A DNA stretch of 64,000 nucleotides, taken from the NCBI GenBank assembly GCA_040753075.1, contig JBFMHA010000011.1:13290-77289 (forward strand), in the 5' to 3' direction. The translations under genes were made by a program, and so were the position numbers. Below the pieces are notes generated by a model that saw only the letters and a list, made by a program, of their open reading frames with translations, did no database searches and was not told where the DNA came from. Each line of letters starts with the position of its first letter. The stretch's first letter is position 1. Below are positions 9,215 through 19,593 of the stretch, piece by piece. The DNA is from UBA6814 sp040753075 (lineage in GTDB: Bacteria; Desulfobacterota; Desulfovibrionia; Desulfovibrionales; Desulfovibrionaceae).

Positions 9215-11179
9215 ATGGAAGACAAAGAACGCATCCGCCACCTGGAGGAGCAGGTCCTCTACCTGCTGGAGGAGAAGCGCGCCGCGCTCTCAGCCCTGGA
9301 GATGGCCGCCACCCTGGGCAATTTCGAAACCAGCCTGAACCAGCTGGACGACCCCACGGTCATCCTGCACGAAACCGCCACCCGGGTGCGCACCCTGGTC
9401 CGGATGAAGGCCGTGTCCTTCTTCCTGGTGCACGAGGACGACTCCAGATTCTACCAGGCCTATTGCGACCCCGCCATACGGGGCTCGGCCTTCGAGCAGG
9501 AGGTGGACGCCCTCATCGAGGACAAGACCTTCGCCTGGGCCCTGGGCCGCAACAAGCCGATGATTGTCACCTCCCAGGCCGGGGAACAGATCATGCTGCA
9601 CGCCCTGGCCACCACGTCCCGCACCCGGGGCATCTTCCTGGGAGTCCTGGACCAGGACAAGAACGAGATCCTGGACACCTCCCTCATGCTGCTCACGGTC
9701 ATCCTCCTGGCCAGCGCCCACGCGCTGGAGAGCTTCGAACTCTACCGCCGCAACCGCGAGATCACCCGCGAACTGGAGCAAAACCTCCTGCGCCTGCGCG
9801 CCTCCGAGGCCGAACTCAAGCGCTACCAGGAGACCCTCGAGGAGCAGGTCCGGGACCGCACCGCCGCCCTGGCCGAGACCAACGAGCAGCTCACCTGCGA
9901 GATCGGCGAGCGAAAGGCGTCCGAGGCCCTGCTCCGGGAAAGCCAGGCGGTGGTCCGCGCCCTCCTGGACGCCTCCACCGAGATGGCGGTGCTCCTGGAC
10001 ACCGAAGGGACCATCCTGGCCATCAACCAGATCGGAGCCACGCGCATCGGCGGCCAGGCCCCCGAAGAGGTGGTGGGCAGCAACCTGAGCGACCACCTTG
10101 CGCCGGACGTGCTCAATGCCCGCCTGGCGAGCCTGGCCGAGGTCCGGGAGAAGAAGACCCGCCTTCGGATGCGCGACTGGGACCGCGGCCGCCATTACGA
10201 CAACCACATCTGCCCGGTCTTCGACAGCGAGAGCAAGGTGACCCGCCTGGCGGTCTTCGCCCGGGACATCACCCGGGAGCTGGAGGCCGAGGCGGAGATC
10301 CGCAAGCTGTCCCAGGCCGTGGTGCACAGCCCCTCGCTCATCATCATCACCGACGCCCAGGGCACCATCGAATACGTGAACCCGAAGTTCACCCAGGTCA
10401 CCGGCTACACCCTGGACGAGGCGCTGGGCAACCGGCCCTCCATCCTGCGCTCCGGCCACCACGACGAAGACTTCTACGCCCAGATGTGGCGCACCATCTC
10501 CGCAGGCGAGGAGTGGCGGGGGGAGATCTGCAACCGCACCAAGGAGGGGCGAGAATACTGGGCCATGACCTCCATCTCTCCCATCTTCGACGAGCAGGGC
10601 GTCATCCGCCACTACGTGGGCGTGGCCGAGGACATAACCAAGAGGATCATCCAGGAAGAGCACATCAAGTACCTGGCCCTGCACGACGCCCTGACCGGCC
10701 TGCCCAACCGCAACCTGTTCATGGACCGGCTCAACCGGGCCATCTCCTTCGCCGAACGGCATCAGACCGTGGCCGTGGTCATGTACGTGGACCTGGACGA
10801 CTTCAAGCTGGTCAACGACCAGCACGGCCACGAGGCGGGGGACGAGGTGCTCAAGGAGGCGGCCCGCCGCCTGACCCGCTGCATCCGCACCGCGGACTCG
10901 GTGGCCCGGGTGGGCGGGGACGAGTTCGTGATCATCCTCCAGGACATCCGGGAGGAGCGGGAGATCGAACTGGTGGCCAAGCGGGTGCTGGAGCGCTTCC
11001 GGGAGCCGTTCCAGGTGGACGGCGCGACCTGCCGGGTGGGGGCCAGCGTGGGCATCGCCCTGTGCCCGGAGGACGGCCGGGACGTGGACACCCTTCTGCG
11101 CAAGGCGGACATGGCCATGTACTCCGTCAAGCGCGAGGACAAGCAGGGATACCGCTACTTCCGCGACCGGGATGGCTAG
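9215..11179 (+). CDS. GAF-PAS-PAS-GGDEF diguanylate cyclase
   Basis: A 654-residue cytoplasmic sensor protein predicted to make cyclic di-GMP from two GTP. Order: a GAF-like sensor (about 40-190), a coiled coil (about 190-245), two PAS domains (about 250-370 and 375-490, the second ending in a PAC-like segment), then GGDEF (about 495-650). The catalytic GGDEF is intact at residues 567-571, and RTAD five residues before it is a standard inhibitory I-site, so product feedback is expected. There is no EAL domain and no membrane helix. It is coupled to the HDOD gene in front. Confidence 0.93.
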   Translation: MEDKERIRHLEEQVLYLLEEKRAALSALEMAATLGNFETSLNQLDDPTVILHETATRVRTLVRMKAVSFFLVHEDDSRFYQAYCDPAIRGSAFEQEVDALIEDKTFAWALGRNKPMIVTSQAGEQIMLHALATTSRTRGIFLGVLDQDKNEILDTSLMLLTVILLASAHALESFELYRRNREITRELEQNLLRLRASEAELKRYQETLEEQVRDRTAALAETNEQLTCEIGERKASEALLRESQAVVRALLDASTEMAVLLDTEGTILAINQIGATRIGGQAPEEVVGSNLSDHLAPDVLNARLASLAEVREKKTRLRMRDWDRGRHYDNHICPVFDSESKVTRLAVFARDITRELEAEAEIRKLSQAVVHSPSLIIITDAQGTIEYVNPKFTQVTGYTLDEALGNRPSILRSGHHDEDFYAQMWRTISAGEEWRGEICNRTKEGREYWAMTSISPIFDEQGVIRHYVGVAEDITKRIIQEEHIKYLALHDALTGLPNRNLFMDRLNRAISFAERHQTVAVVMYVDLDDFKLVNDQHGHEAGDEVLKEAARRLTRCIRTADSVARVGGDEFVIILQDIREEREIELVAKRVLERFREPFQVDGATCRVGASVGIALCPEDGRDVDTLLRKADMAMYSVKREDKQGYRYFRDRDG

Positions 11180-11251
11180 CCCCGCCGCTCGCCAAGCCCG
11201 GTAAACCGGCGCATAACCGGCCCCCGCGCGTCATTCCCGCGGTCCCGAGCC

Positions 11252-12535
11252 ATGTCCCTGCTGCACGCCTCCCTCCCCCTGCTCAAGGTCGCCCTGGCCT
11301 TCGTGCTCATGCTGGCGGGCATCCGCTTCCGCCTGGGCCTGTGGCAGTCCATCCTGGCCGGCAGCCTGGCCCTGGGCCTGCTCTTCGGACTGCCCCTGGC
11401 GGGATGGCTTGCGGCCGCGGCCGCGGGCGTGACCTCGGACAAGGCCCTGCTCCTGGGCTCCCTGGTGGGACTCATCATGGTCCTGTCGGAGTGCATGGAA
11501 AAAACCGGCCAGGCCGGTCGGCTCATGGAGGCGCTCAGCGGCTTCCTGCGCTCTCCGCGGCTGCGCCTGGTGTTCTTCCCGGCGCTCATCGGGCTCCTGC
11601 CCATGCCCGGCGGCGCGGTGTTCTCCGCGCCCATGCTCAAGGGGGCGTCGGCCCACATGGACCTGGACGACCGGGAGCGGGTGCTGCTCAACTACTGGTT
11701 CCGGCACGTCTGGGAGATGAGCTGGCCCCTGTACCCGGGCATCCTCCTGGCCTCCTCCCTGTCTGGATATCCCCTCTCCGCCCTGGTGGGAGCGCTCATG
11801 CCCGGCGCCCTGCTCTTCATGGCCCTGGGCTGGATCTTCTACCTGCGGCCCGGGGTGCTGAACCTGTCCCGCCTGGGCCCGCCGCCTCCGCCGCCGCCGG
11901 CCGGGGCGGGCCGTCTCGCCCTGCGGGAGGGCCTGCCCCTGCTCCTGGCCACCGGCGGATCCATGGCCGTGGAGGGCGTCCTGGCCCTGGCCGGCCCGGG
12001 ATTGCCGTTCGAGGCCGGGGTCATCCTGGGTCTCGGGGCGGCCATCCTGGCCTGCGCGCTGCAGAACCGGAAGGCCGCGGGCCGCGCCCTGAGCAGCCTG
12101 AACTTCCGCCACCTCGCCACCATGGTCCTGGTGGTGGCCGCCATCTTCGCCTTCAAGGAGGTGCTGGCCCGGGCCGGGGTGGTGGAGGAGCTCTCCCGCC
12201 TGGCGGGCGGCGCGGCCGCCCTGTTCGCCTGCGCCGTCTTCCTGCCCCTGGCCATGGGCTTCGTCTCGGGCATCACCGTGGCCTACGTGGGTTCGGCCTT
12301 CCCCCTGCTGCTGGGGCTCCTGGACCAGGCCGGACTGCGCGAGGCCGCCCTGCCCTACCTGGTCCTGGGCATGTTCTCGGGGCTCACCGGCATCATGGCC
12401 TCGCCCATCCACATCTGCTTCATCCTCACCTGCCAGTACTTCCGGGTTCCCCTGGGCGCGGCCTGGCCCCGACTGGCCCTGCCCTGCGCCCTTTTCCTGG
12501 CCGGGGGGGCCGCCTACTTCTTCATCCTGCGGTAA
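11252..12535 (+). CDS. DUF401 family membrane permease
   Basis: A 427-residue polytopic membrane protein with about ten to twelve hydrophobic segments. The LLPMPGGAVFSAPML block near residue 112 and the WEMSWPLYPGILLAS block near residue 152 are typical of DUF401, related to GntP/DctM-like secondary transporters; SGITVAYVGSAFPLLLGLL is the second repeat's re-entrant-like segment. A cytoplasmic loop carries a run of seven prolines near residue 212. Substrate unknown. It follows the diguanylate cyclase by 72 bases. Confidence 0.85.
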   Translation: MSLLHASLPLLKVALAFVLMLAGIRFRLGLWQSILAGSLALGLLFGLPLAGWLAAAAAGVTSDKALLLGSLVGLIMVLSECMEKTGQAGRLMEALSGFLRSPRLRLVFFPALIGLLPMPGGAVFSAPMLKGASAHMDLDDRERVLLNYWFRHVWEMSWPLYPGILLASSLSGYPLSALVGALMPGALLFMALGWIFYLRPGVLNLSRLGPPPPPPPAGAGRLALREGLPLLLATGGSMAVEGVLALAGPGLPFEAGVILGLGAAILACALQNRKAAGRALSSLNFRHLATMVLVVAAIFAFKEVLARAGVVEELSRLAGGAAALFACAVFLPLAMGFVSGITVAYVGSAFPLLLGLLDQAGLREAALPYLVLGMFSGLTGIMASPIHICFILTCQYFRVPLGAAWPRLALPCALFLAGGAAYFFILR

Positions 12536-12544
12536 GGCGACGGC

Positions 12545-12886
12545 TCAGCAATCCACGACGACCTGAATCTCTCCCACGGCCATCTCCAGCAGGGCCGCGA
12601 AGCCCACCTCCACCTCGCCGTCGTCCACCCAGGTGACGCGACAGGGGATGCGCCCGGCCTGAAGTCCCTTCTCCGGGACCACCAGGTTGAAGAACGCCCG
12701 GTCGCCCATGACCAGGCCGAGGCTCCGGCCCGGGGCCTTGAGCCTGGCCCCGTAGTTGGAGATGGTGACGAGCGTGGCCAGGAACAACTTCTCGCCAAAG
12801 GAGAGTTCGACCATGTGGCGCAGGGAGTAGGCCCGCAGGCCCAGGCGGGAAAACTGCGGAACGGGTTGGGATTGAATCTGAAGCAT
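12545..12886 (-). CDS. PilZ-like domain protein (113 aa)
   Basis: A small cytoplasmic protein. TISNYGARLKAP resembles the PilZ D/NxSxxG segment but the Ser and one Gly are not canonical, and an RxxxR is only loosely present in the RLGLRAYSLR stretch, so c-di-GMP binding is doubtful. AAGGA lies about 10 bases upstream of the ATG at 12886. It is convergent with the DUF401 permease. It could still be a PilZ-derived regulator in view of the cyclase at 9215. Confidence 0.6.
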   Translation of the reverse strand: MLQIQSQPVPQFSRLGLRAYSLRHMVELSFGEKLFLATLVTISNYGARLKAPGRSLGLVMGDRAFFNLVVPEKGLQAGRIPCRVTWVDDGEVEVGFAALLEMAVGEIQVVVDC

Positions 12887-13330
12887 GACACATCCATCCT
12901 TTGCATGTTGCCCTGTCCGGTACCCCGCTGTTGTCGGAGCTCCGGCTCTCCTGTTCCGGCAACAACGCATCCCCTTGGACAGACAAGAAAAATGTTCGTT
13001 CAATTAGGTTTTACTCAATGTTAGTCATACACGACTGGCCAAGGAGGTCCATCCCCTGAGTCAAGAACAGGGATTTCTCCCGAACGTTCAGGGAAATCCC
13101 CCGTCCACGACTCTGTATTTATGGGGTCCCGGTCGGCGGACCACGCCGTCCTTCACCACGGCGTCAGCTCCCCACCGTCGCCTGCGCCTCGTCCATGACC
13201 AGGCCAGGCTGGAGTCCCTCCCGCCGGCGACACTGCTGCGGAGATACCCCGGCAAGAAGAACCCGGCATGACGGACGGGTGTAATGTGCGTGTCGGATGC
13301 GGCTCCCGCCCCGATGCCGGCGGTCGGCGC
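12887..13330. other. Gene-free stretch upstream of the PilZ-like gene
   Basis: About 440 bases with no supported gene. The part nearest the PilZ gene (12985-13030) is AT-rich and probably holds its promoter. An inverted repeat of GGGATTTC/GAAATCCC surrounds 13074-13105 and could form a hairpin, but no known riboswitch core is recognisable. The remainder is GC-rich without coding features. Confidence 0.5.
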
Positions 13331-13370
13331 TGGAAAAATTAAGCGCGCCGCGGCGGTAACCGCGGCGCGC
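13331..13370 (-). terminator. Intrinsic terminator of typA
   Basis: An 11-bp perfect GC stem (13343-13353 with 13360-13370) is followed on the minus strand by TTAATTTTTCC. It lies about 75 bases beyond the typA stop. Confidence 0.8.
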
Positions 13371-13443
13371 GAAACGCACGGCCGCGCCGTGCGACGCCTG
13401 TGTCGGGAGAGGATCAGCGGAACGTCGGCCCCGGGGCTGAACC

Positions 13444-15291
<1,848 letters not shown>

Positions 15292-15414
15292 GGCGAAAAC
15301 TCCTTGACAGGGAAAAGCTTGAGGGGAGGCGCTGCATACTCTGCGGGCCGGGGAAAGTCCAGCGTCCTTTGCGCGGCTTCGCGCCCGCGCCGGGCGCGGG
15401 GCGCCGGGCCGGCC

Positions 15415-16872
15415 TCACCCGTCCGGGGAGCAGGCCCGGCCCTTGTAGTCGAAGAAGAGCCTGAGTCCCTTGCGCACCGTGTCCGAGAACAGCTTGGGGG
15501 CCAGGAGATCCCCGGCCGCCCGCTTGGATATCTCGGACAGGGTGGGATAGGGGTGCACCATCCCGGCCAGGGAGGAGAGCTTCACCTTGCCGGCCAGCAC
15601 CGCCACCCATTCGGCCAGGAGCTCCCCGGCGCGGGGGCCGCAGATCTGCACGCCCAGGGGCCTCTCCTTGCGGTCCACCAGAAGCTTGAGCATCCCGTAG
15701 TCGTAGCCCTCGGCAAGGCTGCGGTCGTTGGCCCGGAACTCCTCGGTCACGACCCGGCACTCCACCCCGGCCCGCCTGGCGGCCTTCTCGTTCAGGCCCA
15801 TGCCGGCCAGCTCCGGATCGGTGTAGGTGCAGTGGGGAAGCCAGGCGTAGTCCGCCCGGCGCGGCAGCTTGAACACGGCGTTGGCCACCACGACGCCGCC
15901 CTCGTATCCCGCGGCGTGGGTGTACTGGTGCTCGCCGGTCACGTCCCCGGCCGCGAAGATGTGCTTCCGGCCGGTGCGCATCCGGACGTCCACCGGGATG
16001 CCCCTGGCCGAGTGCTCCACCCCGGCGTTGCCCAGGCCCAGACCCTCCACGTTGGCCTTGCGGCCCAGGGCCAGCAGGAGCCTGTCCGCCCTTGCGCTGC
16101 GCTCCGCGCCGGCCGCGTCCCGGAACAGCACCTCGGCCTGGCCCCCGGCCCGGCGGGCGGAGAGGAGCTCCGCGCCCAGATGGAGCGCCACGCCCTCGGC
16201 CGCGAGCCGCTCCTGCACGATGGCCGCCAGGTCCGGATCCTCCCGGGACAGGATCTGGGGGCTGCGCTGGATCACCGTGACCCGGGAGCCCAGGCGGGCG
16301 AAGCTCTGGGCCATCTCCACCGCGACCGGGCCGCCGCCCAGGACCAGGAGGGAGGCGGGCAGCTCATCAAGAGAGAATATCTCGCGGTTGGTGAGGTAGG
16401 GGACCTCGGCCAGGCCGGGCAGGTCCGGGATGGCCGCCGAAGAACCGGTGGCCACCACCCAGCGGGCCGCGGCGATCCGCCGGCCGCCCAACTCCACCAC
16501 GTGGTCGTCCGCGAACGCGGGGGAGCCGAACTCCACCCGCGCCCCCAGGGAGCAGAAGCGCTCGGGCGAGTCGTGGGGCTGGATGGCGGCGATGACCTCG
16601 CGGATCCGCGCCGCGACCTTGCGGAAGTCCACGGGCGGCAGGGCCGCGCCGGGCAGGCCGTACTTCCCGGCGGTGGCCATGAGGTGGCGCACCTTGGCGG
16701 TCCGGATCAGGGTCTTGCTCGGCACGCAGCCGTAGTGCAGGCAGTCGCCGCCGAGGAGGGGCTCCTTCTCCACGAGCAGGGTCTTCACGCCCAGCCGGGC
16801 CGCCCCCGCGGCCACGGTGAGGCCGGCGGCCCCGCCGCCCAGGATGCCGAGGTCGAACTCATATGCGGACAC
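15415..16872 (-). CDS. Dihydrolipoamide-dehydrogenase/mercuric-reductase-like disulfide oxidoreductase
   Basis: A 485-residue FAD enzyme of the class I pyridine nucleotide-disulfide oxidoreductases. It has the FAD motif GGGAAGL (about 12-18), a redox-active CxxxxC in GGDCLHYGCVPSK (about 41-53), a second GGGPVAVEMAQ Rossmann motif for NAD(P)H, and the C-terminal HPYPTLSE block carrying the catalytic His-Glu. The HPTxSE form and absence of paired C-terminal Cys argue against a true MerA. No 2-oxoacid dehydrogenase genes are adjacent, so the disulfide substrate is open. Confidence 0.88.
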   Translation of the reverse strand: MSAYEFDLGILGGGAAGLTVAAGAARLGVKTLLVEKEPLLGGDCLHYGCVPSKTLIRTAKVRHLMATAGKYGLPGAALPPVDFRKVAARIREVIAAIQPHDSPERFCSLGARVEFGSPAFADDHVVELGGRRIAAARWVVATGSSAAIPDLPGLAEVPYLTNREIFSLDELPASLLVLGGGPVAVEMAQSFARLGSRVTVIQRSPQILSREDPDLAAIVQERLAAEGVALHLGAELLSARRAGGQAEVLFRDAAGAERSARADRLLLALGRKANVEGLGLGNAGVEHSARGIPVDVRMRTGRKHIFAAGDVTGEHQYTHAAGYEGGVVVANAVFKLPRRADYAWLPHCTYTDPELAGMGLNEKAARRAGVECRVVTEEFRANDRSLAEGYDYGMLKLLVDRKERPLGVQICGPRAGELLAEWVAVLAGKVKLSSLAGMVHPYPTLSEISKRAAGDLLAPKLFSDTVRKGLRLFFDYKGRACSPDG

Positions 16873-16948
16873 GGCGTTCCTCCCTGCGGGACTCTCTCAC
16901 CCTCCCCCCGCCCGGCGGGAGCGGCTGCGGTGCGGGAATGCGGCGGCG

Positions 16949-18124
16949 TCACTCCCCGGCCGAGGAGAAGGGCAGCATGTCGTTCATCTCCCGGATGTGC
17001 TCCATCTCGGCCTGGTTGATGTTGTCCAGGTGGGTGCGGAACACCACGGCCAGGGCCTTCTGGTGGAAGCGGTGCAGGCTGGCCGTGGGCACGGACACGA
17101 AGCCCCGGCGAACCTTGTGCATCCCGCCCATGCCCGGATCGAAGGTGGCCAGCCCCTGCTCCACCGCATAGGCCATGGGCGCGTAGTAGCAAACCGCGAA
17201 ATGCAGGCCGGGCAGACTGCGCGCCGCGCCCCAGTAGCGGCCCCAGAGCCGGCTCCCCTTGCGGGCCAGGAGCGCCATGCCCGCCGGTTCGGCCGCATCC
17301 GGGGCCAGGGCCACGGAAAAGGCCAGCCGGTCGCGCAGCACCCGGGCCGCTCCGGTGAAGAACTCCCGGGTCAGGTAGCGGCAGCCCCAGGGCCCGAACT
17401 TGTCGTTGGTGCGCACGTAGCAGGCGTGCATGAGATCGAACATTGACTCGGGCGCCTCCCGCCCGTCCACCACCTCGACCCGAACCCCCTGCCGGGCCAG
17501 GGCCGCCAGGTCCCGCCGCACGTTGCGGCGCTGGCCGGCCCGGAAACGCTCCCAGAACTGCTCCAGGGAGGCGTAGCCCAGGTTGTTCCAGACGAACCCC
17601 TGGTGCAGCCAGGGCAGCCAGCCCAGGCGCTCCATGACGAGACGCCAGGCCGGATCCGCGAACAGGAAGCTCGCGCTGCCCAGACCCTGCTCCACGCAGA
17701 AGCGGTCGATCTCCGACGAGAGCCGGCCGCACAACTCCCACTCGTCCTCGTCAGGGTCCAGGAGGAAGCGGTAGCCCGCGGCCGGGGTGAAGGGGCTCAT
17801 GCCCACCAGCTTGGGATAGTAGCGCACCCCCAGCCGGGAGGCCAGGTCCGCGAAGGGATGGTCGAACACGAACTCGCCCTCGCTGTGCGCCTTCACGTAG
17901 AGCGGGGCCGCGGCCACCAGCCGCCGGCCGCGCCACAGGGTCAGGTGCCGGGGCAGCCAGCCGGAGGAGATGTCGGCCCCTCCGCCGTTCTCCACCAGGT
18001 CCAGCCAGTCCCATTCCAGGAAGGGATAGTCCAGGGGGGCGGCCAGGGCGTCCCAGGTCTCCCGGTCCACCTCCCGCACCCCGCCCACCCACAGGGCGGT
18101 ATATGTCGTGGCGATCGTGCTCAT
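16949..18124 (-). CDS. DUF482/GNAT-like (peptidoglycan-related) acyltransferase
   Basis: A 391-residue protein of the COG3146/DUF482 group, a double-GNAT (FemAB-like) fold. YPFLEWDWLDLVENGG at the N terminus, RRNVRRDLAAL in the middle and FDPGMGGMHKVRRGF, close to the family's PGaQGEHKxxRGF, are the diagnostic blocks. Members are annotated as peptidogalycan biosynthesis or N-acyltransferases, but the acyl donor is not established. The ATG at 18124 with an AGGTGG site is preferred to a start 42 codons upstream. Not in an obvious operon. Confidence 0.82.
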   Translation of the reverse strand: MSTIATTYTALWVGGVREVDRETWDALAAPLDYPFLEWDWLDLVENGGGADISSGWLPRHLTLWRGRRLVAAAPLYVKAHSEGEFVFDHPFADLASRLGVRYYPKLVGMSPFTPAAGYRFLLDPDEDEWELCGRLSSEIDRFCVEQGLGSASFLFADPAWRLVMERLGWLPWLHQGFVWNNLGYASLEQFWERFRAGQRRNVRRDLAALARQGVRVEVVDGREAPESMFDLMHACYVRTNDKFGPWGCRYLTREFFTGAARVLRDRLAFSVALAPDAAEPAGMALLARKGSRLWGRYWGAARSLPGLHFAVCYYAPMAYAVEQGLATFDPGMGGMHKVRRGFVSVPTASLHRFHQKALAVVFRTHLDNINQAEMEHIREMNDMLPFSSAGE

Positions 18125-18360
18125 GGCCCACCTGCAGCCATCATACACGCTGAGCCCTGCGGGGCGATACCGGACGGGCATCCCACATCCAAGCCGCCGC
18201 CGACATTCCGGAGATGAAAACGCCATGCCTCCGCATGGTTGCCTGAACATCCCCCGCCGCGCATCACGCAGGCGCGGCGCGAGTCGCGCCCAGGCTCGCA
18301 GGGACAGGCGCCGGACGCCAGGCCCGGATGCAGCGGAACGCCTCCATCATACGCTCGCCG

Positions 18361-19593
18361 TCAACGATGAGGGTCCCGGGCATCCGGACACTCCTCCAGG
18401 TTGGTCTCTGCGACGCCGAGGCTATCCCAGGCCGCGACCCTGTCGGACAGGCCCGCCTCCTCCAGCAACGCCAGGTCCAGTTCCGGCCGGCCATACTCCG
18501 GATGGATGACGCAATGCTTGTGGTCCAGGATGTTGCCGACATAGACCGCATGGGGGACGAAGCCCCCCCCGGCCGACGCCCCCGGGGCATGGTGTTCGTG
18601 TATGGCCCTGACCAGGCGGTCCGGCAATCCCCACAGGCTCATGAGGTAGGCCCCAACCACCGCATGCCCGAACCCCAGGTGCTGGCGCTCCGCGGCCTCA
18701 ACCCTCAGCCCGCCCCGGCGCACCGCCTCGAGAATCATGTCGTAATCCTTGGGCATCCGGCAGGCCAGCACCAGCTTGCCCACGTCGTGCAGAAGGCCGG
18801 CGGCCAGGGCGTCATCGCGATCCGCCTTGTCCCAGCCCTCGACCTCGGCGATCCGGAAGGAGAGGCGCGACGTGCGCAGGCTGTGCTCCCAGAGGCTGTC
18901 CAGGGAGAAACGCCCGCTCAGGCTCGGATCGAACGAGGAGAAGAGGTGCGCCGAGAGCACCAGGGAGCGCATGGCGTCCAGTCCGAGCAGGGTCACCGCC
19001 TGCTGCGGGGAGGATATCTTCTGGCAGAACCCGAAGTACGAGGAGTTGACCATCTTGAGGATGCTGGCGCACATGCCCGGGTCCGACTCCACGAGCCCTC
19101 CCACCCGCTGCAGGGAGGGGCTGGCGGACTCGATCTCCTCCATCATCAGGGTGTACGCCCGGGGCAGCGAAGGCAGGGACTCGATGCCGGCCACGGCGGA
19201 ACGCACCGCCGGGTCGGCGATCAAGGCGTTGGCCTGCAGGGCCTGCCGGATCGTGGAGAGGATCATCTTCGGCTCGCAGGGCTTGCTCAGGAACTGGTGC
19301 GCGGGCAGCACGGCCTGCTCCACGGCCTGCTTCTCCACATAGCCCGAGAGCATGATCCGCACCACGCCGGGATGGCTTTCCCGGACCTTGCCCAGCAGCT
19401 CGGCCCCGTCCATCCCCGGCATGCGCAGGTCGCTGACCACCACGTCCACGGGATTCTCCGCCAGGAACTCCAGGGCCTGCCTCCCGCCCTCGACGAAGTG
19501 CATGGTCCACTCCGGGGTCAGGACCCGGAGCATGCGCCGCAGCCCGGACAGGACCCGGGGCTCGTCGTCCACGAAGAGAATCCTCGCGCTCAC
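18361..19593 (-). CDS. Response regulator: receiver + HDOD
   Basis: A 410-residue output protein of a two-component pair. Receiver domain at residues about 3-120 with the acidic pair DDE, phosphoacceptor Asp in VVVSDLRMPGMDG and the conserved Lys in LSKPCE; HDOD domain about 135-340 (SDPGMCASILKMVNSSYFG, GLLHDVGKLVL). The start is GTG at 19593, overlapping the kinase stop by four bases (GTGA), with GGAGG about 10 bases upstream. Phosphorylation by the upstream kinase is inferred from this coupling. HDOD output mechanisms are largely unknown. Confidence 0.92.
   Translation of the reverse strand: MSARILFVDDEPRVLSGLRRMLRVLTPEWTMHFVEGGRQALEFLAENPVDVVVSDLRMPGMDGAELLGKVRESHPGVVRIMLSGYVEKQAVEQAVLPAHQFLSKPCEPKMILSTIRQALQANALIADPAVRSAVAGIESLPSLPRAYTLMMEEIESASPSLQRVGGLVESDPGMCASILKMVNSSYFGFCQKISSPQQAVTLLGLDAMRSLVLSAHLFSSFDPSLSGRFSLDSLWEHSLRTSRLSFRIAEVEGWDKADRDDALAAGLLHDVGKLVLACRMPKDYDMILEAVRRGGLRVEAAERQHLGFGHAVVGAYLMSLWGLPDRLVRAIHEHHAPGASAGGGFVPHAVYVGNILDHKHCVIHPEYGRPELDLALLEEAGLSDRVAAWDSLGVAETNLEECPDARDPHR

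Noticed and set aside
13074..13105. Riboswitch upstream of the PilZ-like gene
   Set aside because: Only a single inverted repeat is seen; no conserved c-di-GMP or other riboswitch core was recognised.
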